From the NCBI GenBank assembly GCA_009702305.1, contig WLIH01000072.1, positions 1 through 8,641 on the forward strand: a DNA stretch of 8,641 bases. The letters run 5' to 3'. The position numbers were made by a program, and so were the translations under genes. Position 1 is the first letter of the stretch. Every line of letters begins with the position of its first letter. Below are positions 7,119 through 8,641 of the stretch, in pieces. Under the pieces are notes generated by a model. It searched no databases. It saw only the letters and a list, made by a program, of their open reading frames with translations, and was not told the DNA's origin. This DNA is from Actinomycetota bacterium (lineage in GTDB: Bacteria > Actinomycetota > Actinomycetes > Propionibacteriales > Nocardioidaceae).

Positions 7119-8288
7119 TCAGCCCTGAGCCAGGAGCTCGCCCACGCGGCGCAGCCCGCGCAGGTCGTGCACGTCTCCGGCCAGCGCAGGCACGACCGCC
7201 GTCGCCACGCCGGGGTGCGCGGCGGCGAACCGCGAGCGCAGGACGGCCTCGCGTTCGACCATGCGCACCTGGTCGGCGTGCAGACGTAGGACGCCGGCCG
7301 CCAGCTCGGAGCCCGCTCCGAGGCGGCCGATCGCGGCCATCGCCTCGTCGGCACTCAGCTTGCCTCGCGGGGCAGGACTGGCCCGGTTGACGATCAGCCC
7401 GGCCAGCGGCATCCGGTCCTCGCCGAGCCGCTCGACGAAGTACGCCGCCTCGCGCAGCGCGTCGGTCTCCGGCGCCGCGACCACGAGGAACGCCGTGCCC
7501 GGCGCCTGCAGTAGCGCGTAGGTCTTCTGCGCCCGCTGACGGAAGCCGCCGAAGACGGTGTCGAGCGCGGCGACGAACGTCTGCAGGTCGGTGAGCACCT
7601 GGCCGCCGAGGATCCGGGTCAGGGCGTTGGTGATCAGGCCGATCCCGGCGGTCATCAGCTTGGCCGGGCCGCGCGCGGGCGCGAGCATCAACCGGATGAA
7701 CCGTCCGTCGAGGAAGCTCGAGAGCCGCTCGGGTGCGTCGAGGAAGTCGAGCGCCGAGCGCGAGGGCGGCGTGTCGACGACGATCAGGTCGTAGGTGCCG
7801 TCGCGCCGGGCGTCGGCGTGGATCTGACCGAGCTTCTCCATCGCCATGTACTCCTGCGTGCCGGCGAACGAGCTCGACAGGGCGATGTAGAAGGGGTTCT
7901 CCAGGATCTGGCGCGCCTTCTCCGGAGTCGCCTGGCTCTCGACCACCTCGTCGAAGGTGCGCTTCATGTCCAGCATCATCGCGTCGAGCGAGCCCGTGCT
8001 GTGCTCGCTCAAGCCGGTTACCGGGCGCGGGGTGTTGTCGAGCGCCTCGATGCCCATCGACTGGGCCAGGCGGCGGGCCGGGTCGATGGTCAGCACCACG
8101 ACCTTGCGACCGCGCTCGGCCGCGCGCAGCGCCAGGGCCGCCGAGGTGGTGGTCTTGCCGACGCCGCCGGAGCCGCAGCAGACGATGATGCCGGTGCGCG
8201 GGTCGTCGATCAGCGCGTCGACGTCGAGCGCGGGCGCGGGGCCGCTGCGGGCGGCCAGCGGGCCGACGCGGGGGTGGGAGCTGTTCAT
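7119..8288 (-). CDS. Get3/ArsA-like ATPase, second gene of pair (BagB/Rv3680-like)
   Basis: This is a cytoplasmic P-loop ATPase of the ArsA/Get3 (SIMIBI) class, 389 residues. Walker A is GSGGVGKTT (39-47), switch I TIDPARRLAQSMG (67-79) and switch II VVDTPPSRSALDFLD (170-184). The nucleotide-base region includes LIVNR (298-302). The usual signature lysine of KGGVGKT is S40 here. No ArsA-type metal-binding cysteine set is present (only C37 and C38 just before the P-loop), so arsenite transport is unlikely. It resembles M. tuberculosis Rv3680 (BagB), one of two Get3 homologs that act together; the exact client is unsettled. It overlaps its upstream partner as ATGA, so the two are translationally coupled and probably form a heteromer (inference). 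An extended 30-residue N-terminus precedes the ATPase core. It converges on wblA. Confidence 0.93.
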   Translation of the reverse strand: MNSSHPRVGPLAARSGPAPALDVDALIDDPRTGIIVCCGSGGVGKTTTSAALALRAAERGRKVVVLTIDPARRLAQSMGIEALDNTPRPVTGLSEHSTGSLDAMMLDMKRTFDEVVESQATPEKARQILENPFYIALSSSFAGTQEYMAMEKLGQIHADARRDGTYDLIVVDTPPSRSALDFLDAPERLSSFLDGRFIRLMLAPARGPAKLMTAGIGLITNALTRILGGQVLTDLQTFVAALDTVFGGFRQRAQKTYALLQAPGTAFLVVAAPETDALREAAYFVERLGEDRMPLAGLIVNRASPAPRGKLSADEAMAAIGRLGAGSELAAGVLRLHADQVRMVEREAVLRSRFAAAHPGVATAVVPALAGDVHDLRGLRRVGELLAQG

Positions 8289-8641
8289 GCCAGACCCTGT
8301 TCCTTGAGCGAGGCGGCCAGGTCGTAGAGCCCGCCGAGATCGACCCCGCCCGCGAGCCGCGGCAGCTCGTACGACGGCACCCCGAAGTCCGCGACCAGGC
8401 CGCGTTGGGCGTCCTCGAGCGCGCGGCGCTCCGCGTGGTCGCGGGCCGTCGCCGCCAGCCCGTCGACGAGAGTCTTGGTGACCGGGACCCCGGCACTCTC
8501 GAGGTCGGCGCGCAGCGCCTCCTTGTCGAGCTTGCCGGTGCGGGCCAGGGCCAGGTCGGCGTCGCCGAGGTCGCGCGGGCGCACCAGGTTGACGATCACC
8601 CCGCCGACGGGCAGCCGGTCGCGGCCCAGCTCGGCGATGCC
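8285..8641 (-). CDS. Get3/ArsA-like ATPase, first gene of pair, C-terminal part (BagA/Rv3679-like)
   Basis: The gene enters from the right edge; only the last 118 residues are here, from GIAELGRDRLPVGG onward. The stretch PVGGVIVNLVRPRDL is the NTPase strand with the Asn-containing base-recognition motif, equivalent to LAGLIVNRASP in the downstream partner. The rest is helical, ending LPRLAGGVDLGGLYDLAASLKEQGLA, a C-terminus I associate with Rv3679-type proteins. The P-loop and switches lie outside the window, so whether this copy keeps the signature lysine cannot be told. Its TGA overlaps the ATG of the next gene, consistent with a two-gene operon. A GTG at 8599 is an internal valine codon, not the start. 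Confidence 0.9.
   Translation of the reverse strand, partial: GIAELGRDRLPVGGVIVNLVRPRDLGDADLALARTGKLDKEALRADLESAGVPVTKTLVDGLAATARDHAERRALEDAQRGLVADFGVPSYELPRLAGGVDLGGLYDLAASLKEQGLA

Noticed and set aside
7119..8288. Arsenite efflux ATPase (arsA)
   Set aside because: The family match is real, but there is no arsenic operon partner (arsB, arsD, arsR) and no metal-site cysteine set; context fits the Rv3679-Rv3680 pair.

Overview
This window looks like a stretch of core chromosome from a high-GC actinobacterium. Codons end almost always in G or C. It carries a WhiB-type iron-sulfur regulator, a PASTA-bearing class A penicillin-binding protein, and a paired Get3/ArsA-like ATPase operon. Protein similarity recalled from memory points to Nocardioides or a relative (Propionibacteriales); the genus is an inference. 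No phage, insertion sequence, CRISPR array or secretion system is visible, and no interval above 200 bases lacks a gene.

Left part (1-1895, + strand): the 3' two thirds of lysC (aspartokinase), entering from outside the window, followed by asd with a 4-base ATGA overlap. Together they catalyse the first two steps from aspartate toward lysine, threonine, methionine and diaminopimelate. An internal Shine-Dalgarno and ATG inside lysC marks the separate regulatory beta subunit, as in Corynebacterium. All six A-ending sense codons of the lysC fragment lie at this internal start or at the asd start.

Middle (1946-2797, - strand): a four-helix membrane protein of unknown function, then tRNA-Pro(CGG) with a recognisable promoter and a 9-bp GCAA-tetraloop hairpin just behind it.

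Right part (2798-8641): metallophosphoesterase (-), divergent yqeY (+), class A PBP with one PASTA domain and a Gly-rich repeat tail (-), divergent wblA/whiB4-type regulator (+), and convergent to it two Get3-like ATPases (-, ATGA-coupled; the upstream one is cut by the window end). Apart from yqeY, gene order and relative orientation match, from memory, the M. tuberculosis block Rv3679-Rv3680-whiB4-ponA2-Rv3683. That supports the ortholog assignments and suggests a conserved envelope and redox neighbourhood.

I found no clearly undescribed system. The features most worth a second look are the codon footprint of the internal lysC start, the hairpin and mini-ORF abutting the wblA start, the tandem-repeat tail of the PBP, and the Get3-like ATPase lacking the signature lysine.
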